DNA from: Agrocybe praecox
Taxonomy: Eukaryota; Basidiomycota; Agaricomycetes; Agaricales; Agrocybaceae
Length of the DNA: 64,000 nt
Reading direction: 5' to 3'
NCBI GenBank assembly: GCA_964017145.1
Contig: OZ024840.1
Coordinates: 1,984,001 to 2,048,000, forward strand
Positions 11,547 through 23,610 of this stretch are shown one piece after another. The notes below the pieces were generated by a model. The model was given only the letters and a program-made list of their open reading frames with translations, made no database searches and was not told the DNA's origin. How positions within the stretch are numbered: the stretch's first letter is position 1; each line of letters opens with the position of its first letter. The translations under genes were made by a program, and so were the position numbers.

Positions 11547-12445
11547 TTAATTTCTGGCAGATGTATATAATTGGCCTGTTGTACATAAAGTTTCCTAACG
11601 ACCATCTCTTTGATCATGAATCAAAGCGTGCGCTTTACAGGTGAGATTGATGTGGTATTGGAGCAATTTTGTAGCAAGAATAAGGCTTTTCTTCAAGATA
11701 ACGTAAGGACAGAGGTGAGAGGTCATTACTATATTATGATTCAGCGGAAAATAATTCATGATTTATCGGAAGCCGGACATAAGTACTTGTATGTATGCAT
11801 CGAGGAGCGAAGATATCGTAAGCCAGAAAAAAAGAAAAGGACATTAGATAGCACCAAAAAAGTAAAGAAGAAAAAATTGATCATCTCAAAGGACAGTAGT
11901 ACAGCAAAAAAAAAAAAGTTGTACCCCCTATAAAAAGCGTAAACGAAAAAACAAGGTAATATGATTACAAGTCCATGATATTCTGTCTGTGCTGGACTGG
12001 CTGACGCTGATTGATGGAGGTCAAGGTAGAATAAGGGATGGGATGTGCGATGCTGCAGTTATGCGAAGAGGCAGGGAAACAATAAATGAACGGGTAATGA
12101 TGGATGGTATTCGGATGGACAACCGAGAGCGTTTGCCGAAGTTTGAAGTTTGGATGAAAAGATAGACAATCCCGTAGTGGGCGAGGCTGATATTTGATGA
12201 GGCCAGCCATATTAGTGTAGGTGGAATGAAGTGGCGACGACACGCAAGCGCAGCTCGGCTTGAAGCCAACTATAGTCAGTCAGTCGGATCATCAGAAGAC
12301 ATGTCGACACGTTGTGTAGAAAGAGAAGCATATGTCGGGGTCTGTCGCACAGCCCAAACAAGATCTAAGCGATTAGGAGGCTGTCGACATTACGCTGCGC
12401 TACGATTCAGTCTATCTTTTCATGGATTATAAAGTGGAATAAAAT
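11547..12445. other. Convergent 3' intergenic region
   Basis: Spacer of 899 bp between the 3' ends of the transporter (+) and PPZ phosphatase (-) genes. A Lys-rich frame at 11610-11933 runs into A-tracts and lacks domain character; it looks like untranslated A-rich sequence. Nothing else is supported. Confidence 0.5.
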
Positions 12446-14038
12446 TTACCTCTTCCGCTTTACTTTTGTCATCTCTTTGCGAAGGGCAGCTCCATCCAAT
12501 GGTTTAAGAAGTTCAAATGCACAGAGCAAATCCTCAGAGACACTGGAAGAAAGAACACGTTAGTGTTTTGCAACTTATAAAGATCTTGTACTGTGATGTT
12601 CGACATACCTCATGCAGGCCCCATAGTTATCGAATTCTGAAGAATAACAATTAAGACAAAGCATATGATGAAAAGGATGGAAACTCACCGCCGCAATAAT
12701 TGGGGGCGCTGAAAACCGTTACTAGCGTACGGTCATTCCAAAACTCGTAACCATCTTCTACAACCATATGCGCGCGACATATCAAATCCATGTCGTATCG
12801 AACCAAAAATTCGTTGATTATGGCCTTTCCGAAACAGTAACTGACTCCTCGTTCGTTGTCCTCCCAGTCTAACGCGGTGTCTGATGGATCAGACCAAAGT
12901 AGATCATTGAGCAGACCGTAGTCTGGAACGTCTGTAGGCCGTTGTATGCGCTTTATATCATCCATAGTATGTAGCGAGGGGGAAAGACCACCATGGACGC
13001 AGAAAATCTTGGACGCGACAATCGCTGCTATAGGCAGGCAATTGAAAACGTCTATGAAAGTTTTCCAAGTTTTGATGTTACACCGTCGTTTGCACTCGTC
13101 GTAGAATCCATACACTAGAAAATGGTAAGATAGCATAGAGGTCTTATAAGAGATAACACACCTCGTGTGACATTAGCACACTCGTGATTGCCTCGCAAGA
13201 GGAAGAAGTTCTCGGGGTACTTGATCTTGTAGCAAAGCAGGAGGAGAATGGTTTCAAGACTTTGTTTGCCACGATCGACATAGTCACCGAGGAATAGATA
13301 ATTGGCGGCCGGAGGGAAGCCGCACATCTCGAATAAACGAATGAGGTCCGAGTACTGCCCATGGACATCACCAACGATTTTGACAGGAGGAGACAATTCA
13401 ATGAGCGTCGGCTGGCTGAGGAAAACGTCCCTTGCGGCGAGGCAGATGGCGGTAATTTCTGTGTTCTTCAGACAGAGAGACTTGCTCACTTTGCCTGTGT
13501 AGCCAACATCAAGCAAACGCTGAATCATGTCATCAACGTCGAATTGTTTCAACCTGTCCTTGGCACCGCCATTCCCCAGCGACTCTGCATTGGCACCGAT
13601 TCCATTGCTGGTAATGGAATTTGGGGTGAGAGGAGTTCCATTGGAAAGGATCGTTTGAGTGGCAGGTATATCCAAAGGAGCTGACCCGGTTTTTGGAGAA
13701 GGAAGAGGAGAGGGTATTGGTGCGAGTTCTGGCGAGTTGTCAGGATTTGGAATGAGAGCATTAGCTGGATAGGGAGATCCATGAGCTCTTGGGCTGTCTG
13801 CATTAGAGGCAACCGGTGCTCCTGCTGGATCTGATACATTGATAGACGGGTGTCCGTTGGACTGTGTGCCCGGATCCGAGCCATTGAGGGTCGCTGAGCC
13901 CGTTGCACGGGACACAGAGCTCTGGGAAGTGTTGTCGTCGGGTCCGTCTAGCGGTGGATCTCCCTGAGCGGGGTCTGGAAGGTCCTTATCCTTGTCTTTA
14001 CTTGACTTCCTGGACTTCTTGGAGGGCTGCTGGCCCAT
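12446..14038 (-). CDS. PPZ1: Ser/Thr protein phosphatase, PPZ type
   Basis: Four coding segments (14038..13162, 13114..12689, 12636..12609, 12542..12446) give 475 residues. The N-terminus MGQQPSKK has the Gly2 and Ser/Lys pattern for N-myristoylation, as in yeast Ppz1. About 165 residues of Ser/Pro/Asn-rich disordered sequence follow. The PP1-like catalytic domain starts near residue 167 and has every metal and phosphate motif: [43 protein letters not shown] and [16 protein letters not shown]. The end, [10 protein letters not shown], is basic. PPZ phosphatases regulate potassium and sodium homeostasis and cell integrity and are fungus-specific. A 28-nt exon encodes the residues around [10 protein letters not shown]. 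Confidence 0.93.
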
Positions 14039-14335
14039 GGGAGCGCCTGGCGGTTGGGGTGACTGAGGCCTCGATTTTGACAGCCGAGAAGTAAATACGG
14101 ATAAGAGAGTGGGAGCCAGCTTTGAATTGTCGACGATGCAAGGATGGGAATCGTCAAGGACTTAATATTTGATAAACGGGGAACAAAGCTGTAGTGAAGC
14201 ACAGCAGACGGCTCAGCACAGTCACAACCATCCCATCATTGTTTGGTCTTTGTTTGCTCATACATCATCACACATAGTATGTATAAAATCATGTTGCATA
14301 ACAGTAATAGTGCGTGGAGACATATAGCAGTACAT

Positions 14336-15072
14336 CTAGAACTTGTTAAATGTTTTGCTGGCAGCCTTACTCTTGGACACTCGCAGCACGTTGAAGCGCA
14401 CAGTCTTCGAGAGAGGGCGGCATTGACCTGTATGTCCAATTAGCTATGCTTCCATTAAATGGACCCATTCAAACCTACCAACGGTGACAACATCGCCGAG
14501 CTCGACACGGAAGGCTGGCGAGAGATGGGCAGCCAAGTTCTTGTGGCGCTTCTCGTAACGGTCTAATCCATAAGTTTAGCAGCTGCAATCACCCTTTCAA
14601 CCATTCAGACGCACTGTATTTGGGGATGTAGTGGAGGTAGTCCCGACGGAGGATGATCGTTCGGTTCATTTTGGTAGAAACAACCTTTCCTGTAAGAATA
14701 CGGCCGCGAATAGAAATGTCACCAGTGAAGGGGCATTTCTTGTCTGATCAAGGGCACACTGAGTCTGGGATTATAGCAGAGAGGCAAAACACGTACCAAT
14801 GTAGGTGCCGTTAATCGCCTCAGAAGGAGTCTTGAATCCTAGACCAACATCCTTGTACCACCGCTTTTCCCTGGTCGAGATCTTCTTTCCACCTAAATCC
14901 AAAATCAGCCGCTGGGCCAAAAGTTAACCAAAGTGTTAATGCAGACCACGGGTTTTGGCGTTGTAAAAGATATCCTGCTTCTGGAACGCCTTTTCGATCT
15001 GGAGATAAAGCAATTTAAAATCCAATTCATAGTCCCGGTAGCACACATGTAACCCACTTGAGCGTCAGCCAT
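14336..15072 (-). CDS. RPS11: Cytosolic small-subunit ribosomal protein uS17 (S11)
   Basis: Six coding segments (15072..15058, 14998..14947, 14892..14797, 14743..14615, 14562..14479, 14427..14336) give 155 residues, the usual length. Recognisable stretches: [95 protein letters not shown] and the terminal [10 protein letters not shown]. The first coding exon is only 15 nt, ending after MADAQ. Five introns in a short ribosomal protein gene fit an agaricomycete. It is divergent from DNA ligase I. Confidence 0.95.
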
Positions 15073-15830
15073 CGTGTTGGTCTTGAGGTCGTTGAGGACG
15101 GTGGCTGGAGAACTTTTGGCGAATTATTGACGCTTGTTTGGTACAGACGGCACAAGGAAGCCACATAAGTGCAACTGTATAGCCAATTCGGATTTTGCCG
15201 AAAATGCCGTTCCTGCTCCCTATCTGAGCAAACTCACCCGATGACGAAAATACAATACTTCAATGTGCCCCTCAGAACAACGGTGAACAAGTGTTAAATC
15301 ACATAAGCGAACTCTCTTAGGAATATCTGCACCAAAATCTACATACAAGCCTTGTAATTACTTATACATCATCCCTACACGAGCTTACCTAGGGGGATCA
15401 AAGGTTTAGGCGCTCGCGAGGAGTTCCCTCTACACAGTCTGATCGACCACTCTTACAGACACTAGAATCCTTAGGGTAGCAATATCAAGCAGCTGATACC
15501 TTCATGGGCATATAAATTCAATTCAATTATTTTTTTGGCCATACCGATATGGATGCAATGCAGTGTTGCGGTTTGGCTTTCCTTTCAACTTCCGCGAAAT
15601 CAGATTTCTATTGGGAAGTGGCCAGGTTACCAATTAGCAAAATCTTGCAACTAAAATCAGGGTTGTACGGATGTATGCGAGGTACGTCTCGTATTGATCA
15701 ATTGCCATAAAGGCAGCACACATACTCCTGCGATTAGTAGTATCGGTCCCATTTGATAAATCTTTGTACAATCAACGTGGGTCGCACTTACCCTTCAAAA
15801 CTTGAAGTAACTTTGAAAGACTGGGTATAT

Positions 15831-15897
15831 ACGCGTTAAGCAACTTCCAAAAATAGAAGACGCGGCGGACTCATAATTGAACAGCGACGCGACGCGG
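15831..15897. promoter_or_regulatory. Cluster of MluI-cell-cycle-box-like sites before DNA ligase I
   Basis: Within 67 bp there is a perfect ACGCGT (15831-15836), ACGCGG (15860-15865), ACGCGA (15887-15892) and an overlapping ACGCGG (15892-15897). They lie 58-124 bp before the DNA ligase I ATG. MBF binds ACGCGT-type boxes in yeasts and drives G1/S genes, including ligase I. The rest of the 15073-15954 spacer shows no gene. Confidence 0.55.
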
Positions 15898-15954
15898 TAT
15901 TTGCTTATGTTTGTGTCCCGGCTTTCGTTACTGACACGATCATCTAGAGTTGCA

Positions 15955-18900
15955 ATGGGACGCCAGCAAACGTTAGGTATGTCCTATATCGTTATAAACC
16001 CTGCAAAAGTCTCTGAGACAATACATACCTCACAGGAAAGTTCTTCGCCATGCCAAATTCTACGAAAGTACCGCCCCCGCAGCAAGCTAGCCTGCAAGAG
16101 ATGTGGGGCAAGAAGGAACCGACAGTTGTCGTGCCTAAAGCAGAGCCCGACGCGATGGAAGTTGACGTTCCAGAGGAGAAGAAAGGTATGGCTCCAATGT
16201 TATATCCCCTTGCGCGTCTTTTCATCTTATTCGGACGAATAGCTGAAAGTTCCAAGAGAAAACAAAGTCCTGTCCAAGCAACGGGTAAGTCTTTCTTGCA
16301 TTTGAATAAACGCGTCGGTTGAGAACTATTTCCTTAGCTGAAAGCTCTAAACGCAAGCAGAGTCCTACACTGGAAACAAGTATGTTACAGTGGCAAGTGT
16401 CGACACACTCACTCATGTTGTTCTTCGAATAGGTGAAAGTGCGCAACCTAAAGCAAGCGTGACTCTTGTAGCAGGTATGATGCCTCCCTGCCAAACAAGC
16501 CAGCATATTTTCTTAATCTTTCTGGCTCAGGCTCTCCCAAATTGAAGAAAAGAAGAATAATCGACTCGGATGATGAAGCGGACCCCAATGACTTCCCGCC
16601 CACGTCATGTTTGTGTGCAGTTGTTCTGCCTATCCGAATTAGTTGTCTAATGTGTCAACTACAGCACCCGACTTAGCGCCTAAAACTTCAAAGTCATCTA
16701 AACGATCCAAAAAAAGCGCGTCACCTCCCCCCAAACCAGCTTCTCAGACTGCAAAAGTAAAGACAAAAAAACAGACAAAGGCTCAAGAGGCGTTGGTCGA
16801 AAGTGAAAGCGATGGCGAAGTATCTGGGAGTGAGAATGGAGAAGAAGTAGAGCTAGACTCAGATGAAGAGGAAATCGCCGTTGGCAAAGGCAGCAGCACA
16901 AAAACGTGTGTGCTATACCTTACCCCAACATTCCAAAATACTCACTTTATACTAGCGTTCAAGTTGCATTGTTGAAACGAGACGATGTCGATATTGAAGG
17001 TGGTTGGAAAGTTGGTCAGCCGTGAGTTTAAAAAAGATTATTGCATATAATAGCTTGACTGAACTACTCGTCAGTGTTCCTTATGCAGCTTTGGCGAAAG
17101 CCTTCTCCTTGATTGAAGCGACAACCAAGAGACTGGAAAAAAACGCTATCCTAACATCTTTTCTCTTCCTCGTCATTCAAAGGAGTGCCAAAAATGATCC
17201 CACGTCCCTTCTCCAAGCTGTGTATCTCTGTATCAATCGAGTACGTTTCATTTAAACTCTTTATACCATCTTATTTACTCGGTCGGTCTCTAGCTCAGTC
17301 CAGATTATATCGGGATCGAACTGGGTATTGGAGAGAGTATCCTCGTAAAGGCCATTGGAGAATCAACAGGACGCAGCATCCCTCTCATTAAAGCTGACTT
17401 GAAGAAGGAGGGTGATTTAGGACTCGTTGCGATGGTGGGTTATCCGTGATTCCTTCCAGGATTGTTCCCTGTAACTTATTTTCCTTGCTTAGAACTCCAA
17501 AAACAATCAAAAAACCTTGTTCAAGCCCAAACCCTTGACTGTGCCCTATGTGTTCTCGCAGTTACGTGAAATTGCCCTTACATCAGGAAATGCTGTGAGT
17601 ATTTTACGAACATCATTGTTGTCATACTCTTTTACTTAACAGCTTCTTTAGTCCCAAGCGAAGAAAGTATCTATCATTACCAAATTACTGGCAGCATGTC
17701 AAGACTTCGAAGCGAAGTACATTGTTCGCAGTTTGGAAGGCAAACTTCGAATCGGAAATGCTGAAAGATCTGTCGTTGTCGCTCTCGCGCAAGCAGCAGT
17801 TCTGGCAGAACGCGAACGATGTTAGACCATCTCATCTTTCTTACGTGCTCTTTGAACTTAATAATAACGCAGCGTCAAAGAAATGGAGTCAAGAACAGCT
17901 GGGAGTCCGCCTAGAAGAAGGCACTAATATCATGAAGTCTGTCTACAGGTATGCCCTCTGTTTCCCATAATTCCAACAGCTTCTTTAAATCTGTTTCTCT
18001 CTCTCTTGTAAGTGAACTACCGACATACGACAAAGTTATACCCGCTCTATTGGAGTTTGGCGTCGATGGTGTGCGAGAAAAGTGTAAACTTACACCTGGA
18101 GTTCCTTTGAAGCCGATGTTAGCCAAGCCAACGAAAGCCATTGGAGAGGTTCTGGATAGGTTCGAAAATAAACGGTTCACTTGCGAATATAAATATGACG
18201 GTGAACGAGCGCAGGTATGTCACATTACTCCGCGAAGCTGAATGGTTAAATTTATGAATTACAGGTGCATAAACTGGATGACGGCAGCGTTGCAGTATTC
18301 AGTCGAAATTCAGAGGACATGAGCAAAAAGTATCCTGATCTCGTTGACCAACTTCCGAAGGTAACATGCATCGCGTTTACTTTATTCAATTTTTTTTTAA
18401 AAGATCTAATCCTTTTAATCAGTGTATCAAAGAATCCACGAAAAACTTTGTACTCGATACTGAGGCAGTTGCATTCGATAGAAGCACAGGAAAACTCATG
18501 CCCTTCCAAGAACTGAGCAGGCGAAAGCGCAAAGACGTCAAGGTCGAGGATATCACAGTCAAAGTCTGCCTCTTCGCGTTCGATTTGCTGTATCTCAATG
18601 GCGAGGTGCGTAATAACCATAATGTCTGTTTTTATCTTTGATCTGGTTCTGAAATTTTTGCCTATTCAGCCGCTCCTGCAATTGCCTTTATCTAGACGTC
18701 GTGAGCTTCTTAGAGAACATTTCACAGTGGTTCCGGGAGAATTCGACTTCGCAAAATCGTCGGATGGTGAAACGATGGATGAAATTCAAGTCTTCTTGGA
18801 AGAGAGCGTGAAGGACGGATGTGAAGGTCTCATGGTCAAGATGCTCGACACAGATGCAAGTTTCTACGAGCCCAGCCGAAGAAGTGTTAACTGGCTCAAG

Positions 18901-19593
18901 GTAAGAATGTCTCACATTGAATCACGGAACAATCATATTGATGTGTATTCTAGCTGAAGAAAGATTATCTCGCGGGTGTAGGTGATTCTCTGGACTTGGT
19001 CGTCGTTGGTGGGTACTACGGAAAAGGAAAGAGAACAAACGTATACGGTGCCTTCCTCCTTGCCTGCTACGACGCCGATTCAGAAGAATACCAAACAATA
19101 TGCAAGATCGGTACTGGCTTTAGCGAAGAAATGCTCCAAACGCATTATGATACACTGAAGCCTCTCGAACTGACCAAACCACGCGGTGACATCAAAATTG
19201 GAGGCGCCAAACCGGATATCTGGTTCGAACCCAAGGTTGTTTGGGAGGTTTTGACTGCCGACTTGAGTTTGAGTCCTATATATATGGCTGCTCAAGGATT
19301 GGTAAGTAACCATGCCGCATTTCCCATCCTGGGCGGAAACTCATGGTTGTATGCGTAGGTTGAAGATAGAGGCATTTCCTTGCGGTTCCCCCGTTTCTTA
19401 CGGATACGCGATGACAAAAACTGTGACGACGCCACCGGGCCTGAACAGGTATGTTGAAGTTCTGCCCCAGAAGTTCTATATTGACATTCATTACCTCTCT
19501 TAGATTGCTGAAATGTATGAGAAGCAGGCATTGGCCACGAAGGGAAAGAAGAGTAAGGGAGGCGACGGCGGCGGCGACGACGGTTTTTGGTGA
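15955..19593 (+). CDS. CDC9: DNA ligase I (ATP-dependent replicative ligase)
   Basis: Twenty coding segments (15955..15976, 16036..16185, 16243..16284, 16338..16379, 16433..16474, 16531..16608, 16665..16905, 16956..17021, 17075..17240, 17294..17434, 17493..17594, 17652..17820, 17873..17948, 18013..18214, 18265..18360, 18423..18605, 18670..18900, 18954..19301, 19359..19448, 19504..19593) give 858 residues. It seals Okazaki fragments. The extreme N-terminus QQTLGKFF is a PCNA-interacting PIP box, split by intron 1. A disordered acidic/basic region follows with three repeated 14-residue exons (residues about 58-99). The DNA-binding domain runs from [11 protein letters not shown] through [20 protein letters not shown]. 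Motif I is KYDGERAQ with adenylated Lys about 506. Later motifs include [26 protein letters not shown] and the OB-fold ([14 protein letters not shown]). AATAAA at 19647-19652 is the likely polyadenylation signal. The junction between segments 7 and 8 is the least certain. Confidence 0.93.
16243..16530 (+). repeat. Tandem exon-intron duplication in DNA ligase I
   Basis: Three exons of exactly 42 nt start at 16243, 16338 and 16433, that is 95 bp apart. All are phase 1-1, with introns of 53, 53 and 56 nt. The first two encode nearly the same peptide ([10 protein letters not shown] then VQAT or TLET); the third is diverged ([14 protein letters not shown]). This reads as two rounds of duplication of one exon plus its intron. 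Confidence 0.8.
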
Positions 19594-19709
19594 AAGATAT
19601 CCAAACTTTGGGTTCATAAATCTTTATGTATCATGTATATTAGACGAATAAAGATTATAATAGGGTGCTGTTACTCGTGTGCGGGTGGACGAGAAGATTC
19701 TGGGATCTT

Positions 19710-20351
19710 CTATGCGGATTTTTCTTGGGCACTCTCCTTTGCCTCCTTGATTGCCTGGGTAACCTTGCCTTCTTCTACTGGGGCGGCGACTGTTCCTTGC
19801 TCAGCCAGTTTTTTCTCTCGTCCACCTCGGTGCCAGTAGTTGACGAATCGGAATTCCTGAATGGACTGTGCGGTTGCGTTTGTAGCATGGCAAGCGAATA
19901 GCAAGTAATTCCGTGGTTGAACCCTCCATGCTGGTGGAGTAGAGTATGCGTGAGAGCTAGGAGAAATGAAATTGTGAAGAACACGTACCAAACCGCATGA
20001 ACACCATGCTAAGGGTACGGAGATGACATCAACATGGCAGGCGCACACGAGAAATATGACCCTTACGAATAACATGCGAGAGCAGTGGTCATTGTCCCTG
20101 AGATGACCTCTTCATCCTTGCTCAAGTCTGCAAGAGCAGCCAAGGGAAGACCCCAGTTGGCGACCTGAAGAACATATGTCAAAACCAACCCCACGGAATT
20201 TGTGCCCGAAGACGTACTGGTCCCCAAAAGTGGGTGCCTAGAAGAAACCTGAGTTGGAGAATGTAAAAAAGCAGCTGAAATGGATACACGTACTGAAGAA
20301 GTATTCACGCGAAGCTGGTGAGCGCAGCCACGTAAAGAAGGTAGAGGCCAT
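19710..20351 (-). CDS. MPC1: Mitochondrial pyruvate carrier subunit 1
   Basis: Five coding segments (20351..20294, 20237..20218, 20164..20067, 20008..19989, 19930..19710) give 138 residues. It imports pyruvate into the matrix as a heterodimer with MPC2/3. Family signatures: [59 protein letters not shown] sequence (the join gives [11 protein letters not shown]) and [15 protein letters not shown]. Two exons are just 20 nt (STHFWGP and SMVFMRF). A charged C-terminal tail of about 45 residues extends past the conserved core. A CACGTGAC box at 20412-20419 lies 61 bp before the ATG. The 3' end converges on DNA ligase I with about 116 bp between stops. Confidence 0.93.
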
Positions 20352-20694
20352 TTGCAGAGACTGGGAAGGATGAAAGCAAGCGGTTCGAATGAGGCAAGGG
20401 CGCCAGAGATGCACGTGACCTTTATGGATTTGTCGGAGTCAACTAGTTGACAATGATCTTTGAAAGACTGAGTGGCAAGAGCGGTGATGAACCTGTTGAT
20501 GATGCATGAACACCCTTTTCTCTTGTCGTTTTAACATATACCGCCCACATCCAGGCGGCGACAGAGGGCTCGGGTAATTCCTATTAATTAACACTCTACA
20601 AAAGGAAATCAAGCAGGCCCGTATCTTGCACGTTGTCCTTTTCATCTTCTCCATCTCTTTTTAAGATCCGTATACCCTATTTCTCTCCAAAGAG
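20352..20694. promoter_or_regulatory. Divergent promoter, MPC1 and Gln-rich gene
   Basis: This 343-bp spacer contains the CACGTGAC box (20412-20419). A pyrimidine-rich stretch at about 20634-20655, just before the plus-strand ATG, is common in fungal promoters. No gene is seen. Confidence 0.4.
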
Positions 20695-22157
20695 ATGCAG
20701 CAGCCCTATGCAAATTACCCTTACTATGGACAACCAATGTATCCTCCCAATACCCCGTACATGGGTGCCGCAAATCCTCCAGGCCCCAGTGGTTATCCAT
20801 CATATTATGGTTCTTCTCAGCCTGCCCAAGCGCCTCAGCACGGAAATCCTCCAGCACCCTCAGCATACAGCTTCGATGCAGCTGCATATATTGCTAGACC
20901 ACAACCACACCCTAATGCTCAGTCCCGGGCCCATCGAAGGAATTCTACGCATCCTACTGTACCTCAGCAGCAGCAGCAACAACAACAACAAGTCCCTGCT
21001 CCTTTTCCTCTGAAATCCGCATTGAAAAAGACGATCAATGTTTTCGGTAACGCTGAGGGCACTATCGGAAGACAATTCTCCAATCCGTTTAATAACAATA
21101 GTAGCCAGCGCCAAAATCAAGCGCCTCCCTTTCCACGGCCCCGAGTCCAGTCAAATCCCAGCAAATCCCAGAACAGTCAGAAGGAGAGTCCAGTCGAGAA
21201 CTCTTGTGGGCCTACTTCTTCTTTTTAATCTTATCAGCATCGTCTAATCCTTTTGATCTGGTAATTAGTCCACATGATGATTTCTTTCCACAACTATAAC
21301 GAACTGCACATCGACCACATCATCCTCGCTGGGCTGGAGGAAATGCGTCAGGTCATCTGGCCGATGTGGCCTGAAGGCCTCGAGTCTGAAACCGTCACAG
21401 GGCACACTTGCATCGTCAAATTCAAAAATACCCCATGGGATTTGAGTGGACCCAGTGTCGACCTGTGGGTGACTCGTTTTCATGATCAACGTTTTGCTAA
21501 TCCCGGATTTCTTTATATAGAACATACAAAATCATAATTGCTATCTTCCATTTATTCCAGTCTAGAGTGAGTGAGAAGTATTCTGATTGTGCCTTTTCAC
21601 TTGATCATCGTGTTTTCCAGGGATATTCTTTCCAAACCTTGATGAACGTTGCGACACCGGTTTGTGTTTATTCTCTCATGGGTAGGATCCTGATACTTAC
21701 TCGAAACTATCTTAGAATCCCCGGCTCCTCTTTCAAGTTACTTCGCCTCATGAAGCTGAATTCTTTATAGTCTATCTTTCTCAAGAAGGACGAAGAATTA
21801 CATTGATCGATCCACCAGGTCGCGTCGAGCTCTCCATTGGCGCGCACTTGCGGGCTGCACTCCCATACAGCTACGTCTCGGACGAAGTGGTGGAAGAGGC
21901 CAACAGAGTTATTGAGGTGAAGCGAAAGGTGTCTGGTGGTATGTCGTTTCTCTCTCCACAGGATCGTTCTTACTTTTTACCCCCATCTAGCTCCAGAAAT
22001 AGAACCGTCTGTTATTTTTGTTCAACTGTTGAAGGTACTCAACAATTCAAATTTCAATCTCGATGCCTCGTTCCCTCTAGGACGCAAAGGACCGTTAGGT
22101 ATGCGATACACAAGAGAACTACTCATTTTCAAAGGCCCAATGGTGCCCATTCCTTGA
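20695..22157 (+). CDS. Uncharacterised agaricomycete protein with Gln/Pro-rich N-terminus
   Basis: Six coding segments (20695..21205, 21269..21464, 21521..21566, 21621..21659, 21716..21938, 21991..22157) give 393 residues. The first 170 residues are low complexity: Tyr/Pro/Gln-rich (MQQPYANYPYYGQPMYPPN) with a run of nine Gln (20965-20991) and many Asn/Ser. The folded half begins at ISFHNYNELHIDHIILAGLE, followed by EEMRQVIWPMWPEGL, KIIIAIFHLFQSRGYSFQ, NPRLLFQVTSPHEAEFF, GRRITLIDPPGR and GRKGPLGMRYTRELLIFKG. I recall this as a pattern common to many agaricomycete hypothetical proteins, often multi-copy, with no assigned function. There is no signal peptide or membrane segment. Confidence 0.75.
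20965..20991 (+). repeat. CAG/CAA repeat encoding nine glutamines
   Basis: A trinucleotide tract of mixed CAG and CAA codons lies inside the first exon of the Gln/Pro-rich gene. Mixing of the two codons suggests selection on the amino acid or an old, interrupted repeat. Confidence 0.9.
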
Positions 22158-22359
22158 TTTCAAGAATGATTCGGACATTTCATGATTTATGGTATAAGAT
22201 AACATAATCAAATTCGTCTATAGATCATCTCCATGCACATTACAGGACCTGGTTATCCTCCCTACTTGCTTCATCTTTCCCCTATGTAATTATATCTGTA
22301 TCTCCTGTATCAACGCGGGCTCTTTGAATGGTATTGAATGTCACGCTCGAGAAGAAAAA

Positions 22360-23301
<942 letters not shown>

Positions 23302-23610
23302 TCTGCGGTGATGATAGGCTGAAAACTTTGGGACTTGCGCTGGGAAACGCGGTAATCGTTTCTGTAGTAGACGGAACAGGTTGGATCAGAATATTTGACT
23401 GTTTATGTGGTTGAATAAGTAGTACGATTCAAGGTAATAATTATGTGGTCCCATCATTTTGGTTCTGTGTTTTAAGCGAAAGGTTCTGATTGGACGGAGA
23501 TCTTTTAGCGCCGCCGTCCCCGTATTCGGAAGTCACCGCACACCAATAACGGCCGTTGCAAATCGGAACACAGCTATTTCTTTTCTTATCATTACAGTCT
23601 CTTAATTTTC

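Noticed and set aside
11610..11933. 107-codon Lys-rich frame after the transporter gene
   Set aside because: It consists largely of A-rich sequence in a 3' region, without any domain or upstream promoter signs.
15073..15830. Possible small RNA gene between RPS11 and DNA ligase I
   Set aside because: No box C/D or H/ACA pattern and no stable stem that I could pair by eye; a covariance-model search would be needed.
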